Shown here one piece after another: positions 44,866 through 54,062 of a stretch of DNA of 64,000 bases (position 1 is its first letter; every line of letters begins with the position of its first letter). The position numbers were made by a program, and so were the translations under genes. The DNA is from an uncultured Saprospiraceae bacterium (lineage in GTDB: Bacteria; Bacteroidota; Bacteroidia; Chitinophagales; Saprospiraceae), in assembly GCA_937961455.1 (NCBI GenBank), contig CALGNN010000014.1, positions 1 to 64,000 of the forward strand, in the 5' to 3' direction. The notes beneath the pieces were generated by a model. That model was not told where the DNA came from. It did no database searches and worked only from the letters and a program-made list of their open reading frames with translations.

Positions 44866-45852
44866 ATGAAAGAAATATTACACTACTTATTCAATCACAA
44901 TAGTCTATCAGAGGCGCAAGCTTATGATATTTTAAAAAGCATAACCGAAGGAAAATATAATGAAATCCAAACGGCCTCTTTTCTAACCGTATTCCAAATG
45001 CGAGACATTACAGAAGCTGAAATGAAGGGATTTCGCAGAGCCTTATGGGAACTTTGTATACCCATGGATACTGAAGGGCAAGACACCATTTGTGTATGCG
45101 GTACAGGTGGAGATGGCAAGAATACATTCAACATATCAACACTGAGCTCGTTTATTGTAGCTGGAGCTGGATACAAGGTAACCAAGCATGGCAACTATGC
45201 TGTTTCAAGCAATTGTGGCTCAAGCAATGTATTAGAAGCATTAGGCTATCAGTTTACAAGTAACACAGATCAGTTAAAAAAACAATTAGATGAGGCTAAT
45301 ATTTGCTTCTTACATGCGCCTCTTTTTCATCCTGCTATGAAGCAAGTAGCATCGACTCGAAAGCAATTAAAAGTTAAGACCTTTTTCAATATGCTAGGCC
45401 CTTTGATTAATCCAGCAAGACCAAGCCATCAATTTACGGGTGTTTTTAATTTGAAAACTTTAAGACTGTACTCATACTTGTTAGAAGATAGCAATACGTC
45501 CTTCAGCGTTGTACATTCTTTAGATGGATATGATGAAATATCACTAACAGGAGCTTTTAAAATTGCACAAAACAAAGGAGCAAGTACCTTCACTCCAGAG
45601 GAGATTGGTTTTAATACCTTAGATCCTAAGCTTATTCATGGAACTGATGATGTGCAATCAAACGCCGCTTTATTTACAAAGATTTTAAAAAATGAAGGCA
45701 CAGAAGCTCAAGCACAGGTAGTAGTAGCAAATGCGAGTATGGCCATTCAGACAATGGAAGAAAATTTAAGTTTTGAAGATTGTCGAGCAAAGGCAAAAGA
45801 ATCCTTAGTTTCTGGAAATGCTTATCGAGCACTTAAAAATTTAACTTCATGA
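44866..45852 (+). CDS. trpD: Anthranilate phosphoribosyltransferase
   Basis: Transfers phosphoribose from PRPP to anthranilate. The PRPP-loop CGTGGDGKNTFNISTLSSF, the KHGNYAVSSNCGSSNVLEALG block and LGPLINPARPSHQFTGVF (anthranilate site) are intact. At 328 aa it is a stand-alone enzyme. Its stop overlaps the trpC start (ATGA), as at trpE/trpG, so these genes are translationally coupled. Confidence 0.95.
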   Translation: MKEILHYLFNHNSLSEAQAYDILKSITEGKYNEIQTASFLTVFQMRDITEAEMKGFRRALWELCIPMDTEGQDTICVCGTGGDGKNTFNISTLSSFIVAGAGYKVTKHGNYAVSSNCGSSNVLEALGYQFTSNTDQLKKQLDEANICFLHAPLFHPAMKQVASTRKQLKVKTFFNMLGPLINPARPSHQFTGVFNLKTLRLYSYLLEDSNTSFSVVHSLDGYDEISLTGAFKIAQNKGASTFTPEEIGFNTLDPKLIHGTDDVQSNAALFTKILKNEGTEAQAQVVVANASMAIQTMEENLSFEDCRAKAKESLVSGNAYRALKNLTS

Positions 45853-46649
45853 GTATTTTAGATGAAATTGTTGAACATAAGCAACAAGAAGTAGCCATTA
45901 AAAAAAGTCAAATCAACAAAAGCGCCCTTGAGGCAAGCGTCTATTACTCAAGTACTTCCCTATCACTATATCATGCACTACAAGAAAGTGACAATTATGG
46001 AATCATTGCAGAGATCAAAAAAAAATCACCCTCAAAAAAGAATATTTTCTTAGATGCTGATCCAGAAGCAATAGCCATTGCTTATCAAAATGCGGGAGCG
46101 TCCGCCATTAGTATATTAACTGATGAAAAGTATTTTGGTGGCAGTGACCTATTTATAGCTCAGGTTAAGGACACTGTTCAAATACCCATTTTAAGAAAAG
46201 AGTTTATCGTAGATCATTATCAAGTTACCGAATCAAAGGCTTTAGGTGCAGATGCCATACTATTAATCTGTGAATGTTTAGAAAAGTCACTTTTGCATGA
46301 GCTGTTTGCGCATGCCACAGAATTAGGATTAAGCGTTTTATTAGAGTTGTACACCTTCGATCAACTGGATAAAATTCCCTCTGAAGCAAATGTTATCGGT
46401 ATCAACAATCGAAACTTGAAGAATATGCAAGTTGATATCAACCATGCTTTAGAAATTGCTAATGAACTTCCTGAACATGTACTTAAAGTGGCGGAAAGTG
46501 GAATTTCAGACCCTAAAGAAATTGTAAACTTCCTTCAAAATGATTACAAGGCCTTCTTGATTGGTGAATATTTTATGAAAAGTGGGAATCCGGGTATTAC
46601 TTGTGGGAATTTTATCAATCAAATCAAACAATTGATGGATGAAGCATAA
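45849..46649 (+). CDS. trpC: Indole-3-glycerol-phosphate synthase
   Basis: TIM-barrel enzyme that closes the indole ring. Seen are AEIKKKSPSKKNIF (catalytic Lys), SAISILTDEKYFGGSDLF, PILRKEFIVDHYQV, ADAILLICECL, VIGINNRNLKNMQV and VAESGISDPKEI. Length 266 aa, single function; trpF is a separate gene that overlaps its end by 11 bp. Confidence 0.95.
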   Translation: MSILDEIVEHKQQEVAIKKSQINKSALEASVYYSSTSLSLYHALQESDNYGIIAEIKKKSPSKKNIFLDADPEAIAIAYQNAGASAISILTDEKYFGGSDLFIAQVKDTVQIPILRKEFIVDHYQVTESKALGADAILLICECLEKSLLHELFAHATELGLSVLLELYTFDQLDKIPSEANVIGINNRNLKNMQVDINHALEIANELPEHVLKVAESGISDPKEIVNFLQNDYKAFLIGEYFMKSGNPGITCGNFINQIKQLMDEA

Positions 46650-47277
46650 ACAAATGAAAGTTTGTGGGATGCGTAATGTTGAAAACATCCAACAAATACT
46701 TAAATCAAATATTGACTATATCGGTTTCATATTTTATGAAAAATCTAGCAGAAATGTGAAGGATTCTCAAGCAACAAAATTTGCTCATTTAGATTTTGGG
46801 AACACAAAGAAAATTGGGGTTTTTGTTGATGAGAAAATCGAGATTGTAAAAGATAAAGTTGAAAAATTTAAGCTTGATGGCGTTCAATTGCATGGAGATG
46901 AAAGTCCCGACTATTGCAGTGCACTCAGCAAAGATCTTTTGGTTTTTAAAGCTATTGCTATTAAATCTAGGCAAGATTTTGATGCTGCCGATGCCTATCA
47001 TGACAAAGTAGCTATGATGCTATTTGACACTAAATCAGACAAACTAAAAGGCGGAACAGGTAAAAAATTTGATTGGTCATTACTCGAATCTTATAAGGGA
47101 CCTACTCCATTCCTATTGAGCGGAGGAATACAGCCAAGTGATATCGACATCTTGAAAACATTTATGCACCCGTATTTTGCAGGTGTGGATTTGAATAGTG
47201 GTTTTGAAATCAGTCCAGCACTCAAAAATGAAAACCTTATTACTGCTTTCACAAAGGCATTTAAAGCCAATAAATAG
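46639..47277 (+). CDS. trpF: Phosphoribosylanthranilate isomerase
   Basis: Isomerises phosphoribosylanthranilate. The N-terminal strand KQMKVCGMRNVEN carries the catalytic Cys; GVFVDE, DGVQLHGDES and the phosphate site LSGGIQPSDI plus GVDLNSGFE (catalytic Asp) follow. The start at 46639 overlaps trpC; an ATG at 46654 would also work but shorten the first strand. It is the last trp gene here: no trpB or trpA follows, so these must lie elsewhere. Confidence 0.94.
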   Translation: MKHKQMKVCGMRNVENIQQILKSNIDYIGFIFYEKSSRNVKDSQATKFAHLDFGNTKKIGVFVDEKIEIVKDKVEKFKLDGVQLHGDESPDYCSALSKDLLVFKAIAIKSRQDFDAADAYHDKVAMMLFDTKSDKLKGGTGKKFDWSLLESYKGPTPFLLSGGIQPSDIDILKTFMHPYFAGVDLNSGFEISPALKNENLITAFTKAFKANK

Positions 47278-47378
47278 TGCTCAAATTGCACAAAATGAAT
47301 CAATTCTAAATGACTTAAAGACCTATGCAATTGTTTATATTAGCATATTATCAAATCTTTTAATTAAAAAAATTACAA

Positions 47379-48092
47379 ATGAAATTGAACCAATTACTCC
47401 TAATAGGATTTATCGGACTACTTAATTTTAGCATGACTGCACAGACTTTCATGAAAGGTCTCGATGGTGTGTCAAGAAAAAAGACCGCTTATATTACACT
47501 TACTGACGGAACAGAATTAGAATGCATCATTGAAAAATTACCTAAGAAAAAAGGTAATATCGAAGAGGTGGTATATTCTGTAGATGGTCAAAAGAAGAAA
47601 ATGACTCTTAAACCAACTGATATAGCACACATGTATCTTCCTCCAAGTGCATTGGCTAAATATGCTGCATTATCAGACGTTACTGGAAATTTAAACAAAA
47701 TGATGAGTACTGATATGGATGGTGAAATATTAAGCAAGGGTTACACCTATTTCGAATCTACGGAAGTTATGATCAAGAAAAAGAAAATGACCTTATTGAT
47801 GCAATTAGTTAATCCTGATTACAGCAATGGCATTAAAGTTTACCATGATCCATATTCTGGAGAAACCATGTCTGCAAGCGTCGGAGGAATGGAAGTCGCA
47901 GGTGGGATTGACAAATCTTACTTTGTAAAGAAAGGAGATGCACCTGCATATAAGCTTGAAAAGAAAGACTACAAAGATGGGTTTAATGACCTATTTGATG
48001 GCTGTAGAGCTTTAACTGGATTAGATAAGAAAGATAGAGCTTGGAGAGATCTAGCAACTCATATTTTCTCGTACAATTCTAAATGCAATTAA
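47379..48092 (+). CDS. Secreted hypothetical protein (237 aa)
   Basis: A signal peptide ends SMTAQ. The mature part is Lys-rich with a strand-rich segment YITLTDGTELECIIEKLPKKKGNIEEVVYSV at its start, and a central hydrophobic-free region. A single conserved-looking Cys pair occurs near DGCRALTGLDKK and the C-terminal KCN. I do not recognise a family. It begins 101 bp after trpF, with its own terminator downstream, so it may be read together with the operon at a low level. Confidence 0.65.
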   Translation: MKLNQLLLIGFIGLLNFSMTAQTFMKGLDGVSRKKTAYITLTDGTELECIIEKLPKKKGNIEEVVYSVDGQKKKMTLKPTDIAHMYLPPSALAKYAALSDVTGNLNKMMSTDMDGEILSKGYTYFESTEVMIKKKKMTLLMQLVNPDYSNGIKVYHDPYSGETMSASVGGMEVAGGIDKSYFVKKGDAPAYKLEKKDYKDGFNDLFDGCRALTGLDKKDRAWRDLATHIFSYNSKCN

Positions 48093-48107
48093 GCATAAAG
48101 TAAAAGT

Positions 48108-48147
48108 AAAAAGCCATCCTTCAACAAAATGAAGGATGGCTTTTTTT
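48108..48147 (+). terminator. Terminator between convergent genes
   Basis: A perfect stem (AAAAGCCATCCTTCA with its complement) around a short A-rich loop and a seven-T tail. The A run on the other side makes it work in both directions; the DUF5723 gene converges on it from the right. Confidence 0.9.
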
Positions 48148-48168
48148 ATGTCTTTAAGAGAATAAACC

Positions 48169-49548
48169 CTATTCTACTCCGTAATCGAAATGTTGGTAAT
48201 TCTTGCTATTCTTCCTTCCAAAAATCAAGTTTATACCTGTTTGAAAATTTGTCCTTCTCGTTTTAGTTGGTGCAAACGTACCCAAAATATTATCTGTTCC
48301 AAAATACCACTCAAAGGGTCCTGCTAGAATTTTGAAGCCCATTGGAAAATTCAAATACGATTTGCTAATGATGGAATATCCAGCATAGTAACTAAACCAT
48401 TTAGCTGGAGTGTGATTATAGTACAAGCTAATGGCTGGTTGAAAACCAGTATTGATAAACCTACCTGTAAACTGTGCACCAAAATTTTGATACTCATTTA
48501 AATAATATTCGGCGCTTGCTCTAATAGTCGCAGGCATAGCAGTTCCAAAAGGACTGAAGCTATCTTCAAAAGTGAAAATATTTTCTAAGGAATCAATTAA
48601 AGGCTGAAAAAATTCCTCAACATCTATATTCTCGAAATCAAAGTTTTCAAAGTCAAAATCAAGTATATCCAAATCAATTCCGGAATAACTAAAATTAGCT
48701 GTGTTCCCAACATTAGAATAATTCAATACATTATCCTTCCAACGAATAAATCCTAAGTCTGTAGCGGCAAATCTAAATCGCCATGTATCATCTAATTTAT
48801 AGTCAACTCCGATATCAGCACTAAAGCCTGGATTATTAGATCTTCCTACTAATGGAAGATTATTTAATTCTGTAGTAAAACCAGATGACTTAATGTCAAC
48901 AACTCCTTCTAATGTTATATCATAAGCTTCTTTGCTATCCGTGTAAATATTAAAGCTAGAGCCATGTGTATTAAAGTGAGCTATACCATTCAAATAATTG
49001 AGATTAATACCTACGCTCAATTCATTATTAAATCGTTTGGAGGCACCAATTTGAAATCTATTAAAACCTGTAATTTCAATATTGTTTTGTATTTCAACTT
49101 TCTCATCCAAGAATGCACCATTACCTAACCAAAGTAAATTAAACAGTCCTTTATTGTAATCAAGTTGAGAATAAAATTCTGTCGACAATTTCATATGAAA
49201 GTAATTGTCTTGATACCTATACCCTGCTGAAAAAATATCAGTAGCTGTAAATGCACTGACTCTGTTTGTCTCCCCAATTCTATTTGAAATATTAGAAAGA
49301 TTTAAAGACAAAATATTATCTACAATATTTGCAAAGTCTTTGATTCTAAAACCATCATTATGCACTCCTCCTGAGAAGTTTGACACAAAAGGTCCACCTA
49401 AATAAAAATCAAAATCATCAGGTAAAAAAGCTGGATTGTAATCAGTTTGCTGACCGATACTTAGGGGAAAATAAACTAAGTCTTGGGCAAAAACTGAAAA
49501 ACTAAATACGACACTAACTACAGTGCTTAAAAGTAATTTCTGGAACAT
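48169..49548 (-). CDS. DUF5723 outer-membrane barrel protein
   Basis: The 459-aa protein has a signal peptide ending near VFAQD and amphipathic strands typical of a FadL/PorV-like barrel: FDFYLGGPFVSNFSGGVHNDGF, RFQIGASKRFNNELSVGINLNYL, RFRFAATDLGFIRW. The NPAFLPDD start and long acidic loop (IDLDILDFDFENF) fit the DUF5723 family in Bacteroidota outer membranes. The lipoprotein gene 12 bp upstream is cotranscribed, so the products may form a complex. Confidence 0.82.
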   Translation of the reverse strand: MFQKLLLSTVVSVVFSFSVFAQDLVYFPLSIGQQTDYNPAFLPDDFDFYLGGPFVSNFSGGVHNDGFRIKDFANIVDNILSLNLSNISNRIGETNRVSAFTATDIFSAGYRYQDNYFHMKLSTEFYSQLDYNKGLFNLLWLGNGAFLDEKVEIQNNIEITGFNRFQIGASKRFNNELSVGINLNYLNGIAHFNTHGSSFNIYTDSKEAYDITLEGVVDIKSSGFTTELNNLPLVGRSNNPGFSADIGVDYKLDDTWRFRFAATDLGFIRWKDNVLNYSNVGNTANFSYSGIDLDILDFDFENFDFENIDVEEFFQPLIDSLENIFTFEDSFSPFGTAMPATIRASAEYYLNEYQNFGAQFTGRFINTGFQPAISLYYNHTPAKWFSYYAGYSIISKSYLNFPMGFKILAGPFEWYFGTDNILGTFAPTKTRRTNFQTGINLIFGRKNSKNYQHFDYGVE

Positions 49549-49560
49549 GATTTATGCTAT

Positions 49561-51147
49561 TTATAATGGATTTACCAAGGTGGCTTTTAATCCAATTTTA
49601 TATTCAATTTTATAATCCGAATAAAAACTAACATTCTGTGTGCCGCCACCTGCTGTAATCGCAGATACTTGCATCACGATCCGTCTAGCATCCGAAAGAT
49701 TATCTTGTAATTCTTGAGACAAAGGAACGTCAATGATATTTTTAGTTGGATTCGATACAATACCACCATTATCAACTTCTGCTGAAACTATTGAGATGCC
49801 TGGGTCATCAAATATTCGATCTAATTCATTATCGTTTGCATCTAATAAGATTGCTTGTAAGGTTCCATCAATCGGAATACCATTTTCCAACACCAATCTT
49901 AAATTGACATCTTTCATATTGATTAAAGGATCTATGGCTCCTAAATCAAAAGTGTCTTTTAATTCATACAATTCTGCTGTGCCTTGCAAAGGCAAATTGA
50001 CTGTGGCTTGGATACTGTATTTTGAAGTATCTATTAAAAAACTTTGTCCGTCAAATGCAGGATCGGTACTCGCCTGAATACCATAAACAAAGGTCTTAGG
50101 TCTTTCATTAAACAGTGCCTTTATGGATGGGCCATCAAGTGTAAAACTATTGGTTTTCACTGATCCATATTCGCTAATTAATGGAAATGGCATATCAAAT
50201 GGATTGGGAATATCAGCATTTGCTGCAAAATCAATGGTGTCACCATTTACAGTATTTAGTCCTTCTAACACAGAAAAATATGCTTTTAGCGCTACTCCAA
50301 TAGAACTGTTGATTTCAAAATCTACAGATGGTTTCTCTACAGTGAAGGTCCCAAAGTTTTCAATTTCATCAAACACACTGATATCTATGGTATCAAATTG
50401 AGGAAGAAAATCTCCGAATTTTAATTCTCCAAATGCCCTTTTAAAGTTCATATCTTTAAGCGACATATCCGCGGAAATACTTTCTGATGCATCCAACGGG
50501 TTTCCTGTACCTGTGAGGGACATATTAATTAATACATCAATATTATTGGAACCATCGGCATTACCTGTGAAATCCAAAAAATAATCATCAAGGGGAATTT
50601 CAATTGCTCCTGTTGTTGGAACAGATCCGCCATACGGTAAATCCAAAGAAAAATTTAAAAATTCTCCATCCTTTGACAATTGAGGAAGCGTCATGGTTAA
50701 GACTAAATCATGTCTTATATCTGTGCTTAAATTAAACGCTAATATTCCAGACTTGATGGCTGCAGAGTCGACGTGAACGTCTATACCAAACATAAACTCA
50801 AATGATTCAGCGAGTGTGACCGACTGATTAAAGCCGACTGGTATAATAGGGAATGAAAGTCCAACTTCTGTAACAAAACTATCTTCTATAGGCTCAATCA
50901 AAAGTGCCGTTTCAGCATCATTTGAAAAAGCTGTAGAACTATATTTTAAACTAATGAGATTATCATCCCCTACTTCAACAAATCCTTCATCATCAACTAA
51001 GGAAATTAAATCATCCATAGCTAAGTTGCCTTTCACCAAAGGAAAAGCTACTGTTGGCTCCCAATCATCACTTTCTACTCCATTAAAATCACAGGCAGAA
51101 ATAAAAATAAGGGAAAATAACACGGTACATGCAAAAATATTTTTCAT
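49561..51147 (-). CDS. Lipoprotein of DUF5723-associated type (528 aa)
   Basis: Lipobox ISAC with Cys19, then a beta-sandwich-rich mature part with no membrane segment. Motifs such as WEPTVAFPLVKGNLAMDDLI begin the mature part and recur in lipoproteins next to DUF5723 barrels. Repeating strands (IPLDDYFLDFTG, VPLSQELQDNLSDARRIVMQVSAI) suggest several Ig-like domains. It precedes the DUF5723 gene in the same operon and probably works with it at the outer membrane. Role unknown. Confidence 0.72.
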   Translation of the reverse strand: MKNIFACTVLFSLIFISACDFNGVESDDWEPTVAFPLVKGNLAMDDLISLVDDEGFVEVGDDNLISLKYSSTAFSNDAETALLIEPIEDSFVTEVGLSFPIIPVGFNQSVTLAESFEFMFGIDVHVDSAAIKSGILAFNLSTDIRHDLVLTMTLPQLSKDGEFLNFSLDLPYGGSVPTTGAIEIPLDDYFLDFTGNADGSNNIDVLINMSLTGTGNPLDASESISADMSLKDMNFKRAFGELKFGDFLPQFDTIDISVFDEIENFGTFTVEKPSVDFEINSSIGVALKAYFSVLEGLNTVNGDTIDFAANADIPNPFDMPFPLISEYGSVKTNSFTLDGPSIKALFNERPKTFVYGIQASTDPAFDGQSFLIDTSKYSIQATVNLPLQGTAELYELKDTFDLGAIDPLINMKDVNLRLVLENGIPIDGTLQAILLDANDNELDRIFDDPGISIVSAEVDNGGIVSNPTKNIIDVPLSQELQDNLSDARRIVMQVSAITAGGGTQNVSFYSDYKIEYKIGLKATLVNPL

Positions 51148-51282
51148 TTGGATAGAACTAGTATAGGTAAAACGTATGAAAAAGCAAATGTAACGGGATT
51201 CTATGCTTTTTTTTCATTAAAGTTTGAATAAAAAACAAAAGTACTTGACAAAAAAGCACTTAATATCTCAGAAGATTTGGTT

Positions 51283-53787
51283 TTAAAAGCTCCAGTTTTT
51301 ACTATAAGTATCAATCACATCAATTGAAAACTTCAAACCCTGACTGAATGGTGTACGATTAGACTGAGCAATAGTACCATATGCACCTAGTCTAATTCTT
51401 CTTCTTGGGCCAATTTTAAACACACGCTCTATCCCAGCAAATAATTCTCCGTATTGCACATTATTGTCTTGGATGTATAAAAAGCCTCCACCCGCAACCA
51501 CTGCAATTTTTGTCTTTTTGATAAGTGGTACATTATTGATTAGCGCTCCATTAAAGTGGTGAATGTAGTGTGCCTCAACAAATAAATTGGTGGTTGAAAA
51601 GCTCGTATCAAGTAACTGAAAAGATTCCATTGGAAAGGAAAACCACCATGGATCAGATTCTCTAAATCTTATTTGATCAATAAATTTAACCTCATTGGTG
51701 TTAACAAACTTTCCAGATCTAATCTTGTATCTGCTGTTTCCAAATACTCCAAGAATTAAATCATGTTCAATGCCTGCTTCTACATAATCATAATCAACAT
51801 CACTTCCAAAGACGCCTTTGAAGGCTTTGACATGCCTCACAGAAAAAGTAGGATACTTCGAGCCTAAAACCAACTTACGATTTGGCTCAGTAGTATATTT
51901 TTGAGCAGGGGTATAAGATATTCTATTGCCAATGACAAAGGCATTATAGCCATCAAACTTAAACGACTCAGGAGGGTCTTCAAATAGATCAGAAAAAACG
52001 GATCTTATCTCAATCCCTTCAATCATTTTACGTTCACTAAAGTTGATATCTGTATCTAAATAGAAGCCATTAAATATTTCAAATCGATGCTCTATTTCTA
52101 TTTGATTACGAAGAATAAATCTAGAAGGTTTAAAATAATTAAGGATTGCATCAAAATCATTGTAGTTATCGTAACTCCTACCTAAAGAAGCCCGCACTGA
52201 AGCCATCTTAAAAGGATTATATCCAAAATAATGACTTGTCCTACCTGTGATGTCTTTATTGACTAGGCCTACGTTTACCTGATTGAAGGTATTGTATACT
52301 CGATCATTTTCATATCTTCTAAAATAGCTAGCCCAGGGTCCAAAACGCCACCCACCGACTGGATGATAAGACACGATACCTAATAAAGGCGTAATACCGA
52401 TGCTTTGCTTTTTTTCATGATTTTGGAATCCAATTCCACCGTAAAAGAATTCATCAATTTTAATCTTGTTGAACTCTTGCTGAATGGAGTCTTTATATTC
52501 CTTACTATTAAGTACGTCTGCTACACTATCCCTATAACTAACCAAATTCCGTTGTTCTAAACTCAAGGGCTCTGGCCTTAACACATTCCAATAGGTACTG
52601 TCTCTTTCTTTTGCCTCCTTAGTCGTAACAGACACTTCATTTTTGAAAAACTTTTCTGGAAAAGGATAGTCAATTTCTATATCAGAGAAGGACATAATTG
52701 TATTGCCCTTGAAGGTCTTGTAGCGCCCTTGCTTTGCCTCATAGATAAACTCTTGCCTGTAAGGAAACCACTTGCCCCCTTCCAATTCTGTGTACTCTTG
52801 TTTTATGGTGAATTCATCAAAGGCTTTCATCGTCCCTTTAGGCAAACTCAATTCTACCCTTTTGATATACCACTCTTCATCTGCAATGTAGATATAACCC
52901 TTGAATGTGGAATTCCCTGTTTTTCTTGGTGTAACTTTAATTTTATAAATAAGAGCACCACCCTCAGGAATGGCTTCTATGAGTTTAAATTTATAGGCAA
53001 GTATAGAAGTCCGACTAAGTGGTGAAACTAAAGGAGTCTCTGTAATACTTCTAACCTGAATTAGATTCTTGTAAAAATTGAAATCACTTTCATCAAATCT
53101 TGGGACGAATAAACCTGCAGCATCTCCATACAGTTTGTCTGCAGAACGTACTTCCTTAAATTTATTGGGATAAGCAAAATTCAAGGTCATCTGAACCTCG
53201 TGCATATTTAACTTATTCATTTCAGCTTCCTTCTCCCTCCGAGCTTTTTCGAAAGGATCTTCAGGATCATCATCCAAAGTCTTTAATATCTCTTTTTGCT
53301 GATTGAAAATATTCTTGGGTCTTTCTTTCTGTTCGAGGTTTTCAAATGCTTTTATATAAAGCTGAGATCTTAGGGATTCAAATTGTGTCAGATACCTTTC
53401 TTTATTTTCAATGGCACTTTTAATAATTCCATACGCTGCATCTCTTTTTTCTGCCTTTACCACCACTTCGTCCAATTCTATATCTGAGGACTTTAGTCTG
53501 ATATCATTCTTGGTATTACCATCGGTAATGAGCGTTTTTAAAGTTCTCGTTTCATATCCAATCGCACTGTATATGAATTCATATTCCCCAGGATTAAGCG
53601 AGAGAAAGTAATAGCCATTTTCATCAGAAGTAGTACCAGAGCCTTTTTCTTTCACAAAAATATGAACAAAGGGTATGGTTTCATTTTCTTCATTGTAGAT
53701 ATATCCTTCAATGCTCTGAGCAGAAATACCTAAAGAAAGAAAAATAAAAACTACAGTTATTAGATGGTGTATCTGATAGTTCAACAA
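51283..53787 (-). CDS. DUF5686 protein with carboxypeptidase-like regulatory domain
   Basis: Signal peptide ends ISAQS. A CarboxypepD_reg-like domain (about 24-105; IEGYIYNEENETIPFVHIFVKEKG and YEFIYSAIGYET) leads into DUF5686, which occupies most of the remaining 700 residues. Barrel-like strands run to the end (IRLGAYGTIAQSN, FSIDVIDTYSKNW), so it should sit in the outer membrane. The family occurs beside surface-glycan genes in Bacteroidota but has no defined activity. It stands alone on the minus strand. Confidence 0.85.
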   Translation of the reverse strand: MLNYQIHHLITVVFIFLSLGISAQSIEGYIYNEENETIPFVHIFVKEKGSGTTSDENGYYFLSLNPGEYEFIYSAIGYETRTLKTLITDGNTKNDIRLKSSDIELDEVVVKAEKRDAAYGIIKSAIENKERYLTQFESLRSQLYIKAFENLEQKERPKNIFNQQKEILKTLDDDPEDPFEKARREKEAEMNKLNMHEVQMTLNFAYPNKFKEVRSADKLYGDAAGLFVPRFDESDFNFYKNLIQVRSITETPLVSPLSRTSILAYKFKLIEAIPEGGALIYKIKVTPRKTGNSTFKGYIYIADEEWYIKRVELSLPKGTMKAFDEFTIKQEYTELEGGKWFPYRQEFIYEAKQGRYKTFKGNTIMSFSDIEIDYPFPEKFFKNEVSVTTKEAKERDSTYWNVLRPEPLSLEQRNLVSYRDSVADVLNSKEYKDSIQQEFNKIKIDEFFYGGIGFQNHEKKQSIGITPLLGIVSYHPVGGWRFGPWASYFRRYENDRVYNTFNQVNVGLVNKDITGRTSHYFGYNPFKMASVRASLGRSYDNYNDFDAILNYFKPSRFILRNQIEIEHRFEIFNGFYLDTDINFSERKMIEGIEIRSVFSDLFEDPPESFKFDGYNAFVIGNRISYTPAQKYTTEPNRKLVLGSKYPTFSVRHVKAFKGVFGSDVDYDYVEAGIEHDLILGVFGNSRYKIRSGKFVNTNEVKFIDQIRFRESDPWWFSFPMESFQLLDTSFSTTNLFVEAHYIHHFNGALINNVPLIKKTKIAVVAGGGFLYIQDNNVQYGELFAGIERVFKIGPRRRIRLGAYGTIAQSNRTPFSQGLKFSIDVIDTYSKNWSF

Positions 53788-54025
53788 TTCGGTTTTACTT
53801 ATTATACAATTCAGAAACGAAAAGGAAAGAAATAAGTTACAATTCGTTCTTATTATTTTCTAAAATAAAAATCAACATAAAAACTTTGAATAGTAAAATC
53901 AATCGACCAAGTCATTGAATCTTTATACAGGCTTTCAATTGATTGACTTAATTATGTGTATAATTATAAATGGTCGACGAAATCAAAATATGTACTTCTT
54001 AGGGTACACAAGTTATTAAACGTAT

Positions 54026-54033
54026 TAGCTTTG
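54026..54033 (+). promoter_or_regulatory. Candidate -7 box of the beta-helix gene
   Basis: TAGCTTTG at 54026-54033 fits TAnnTTTG and lies 30 bp before the ATG at 54063. The -33 region lacks a clear TTTG, so this is only a weak call. Confidence 0.35.
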
Positions 54034-54062
54034 TTTAAATCCCGTAATTATAACGCTTGTTT

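Noticed and set aside
48169-51147. DUF5723/lipoprotein pair as a novel secretion system
   Set aside because: The pair is a recurring Bacteroidota arrangement of unknown role; nothing here shows transport of cargo.
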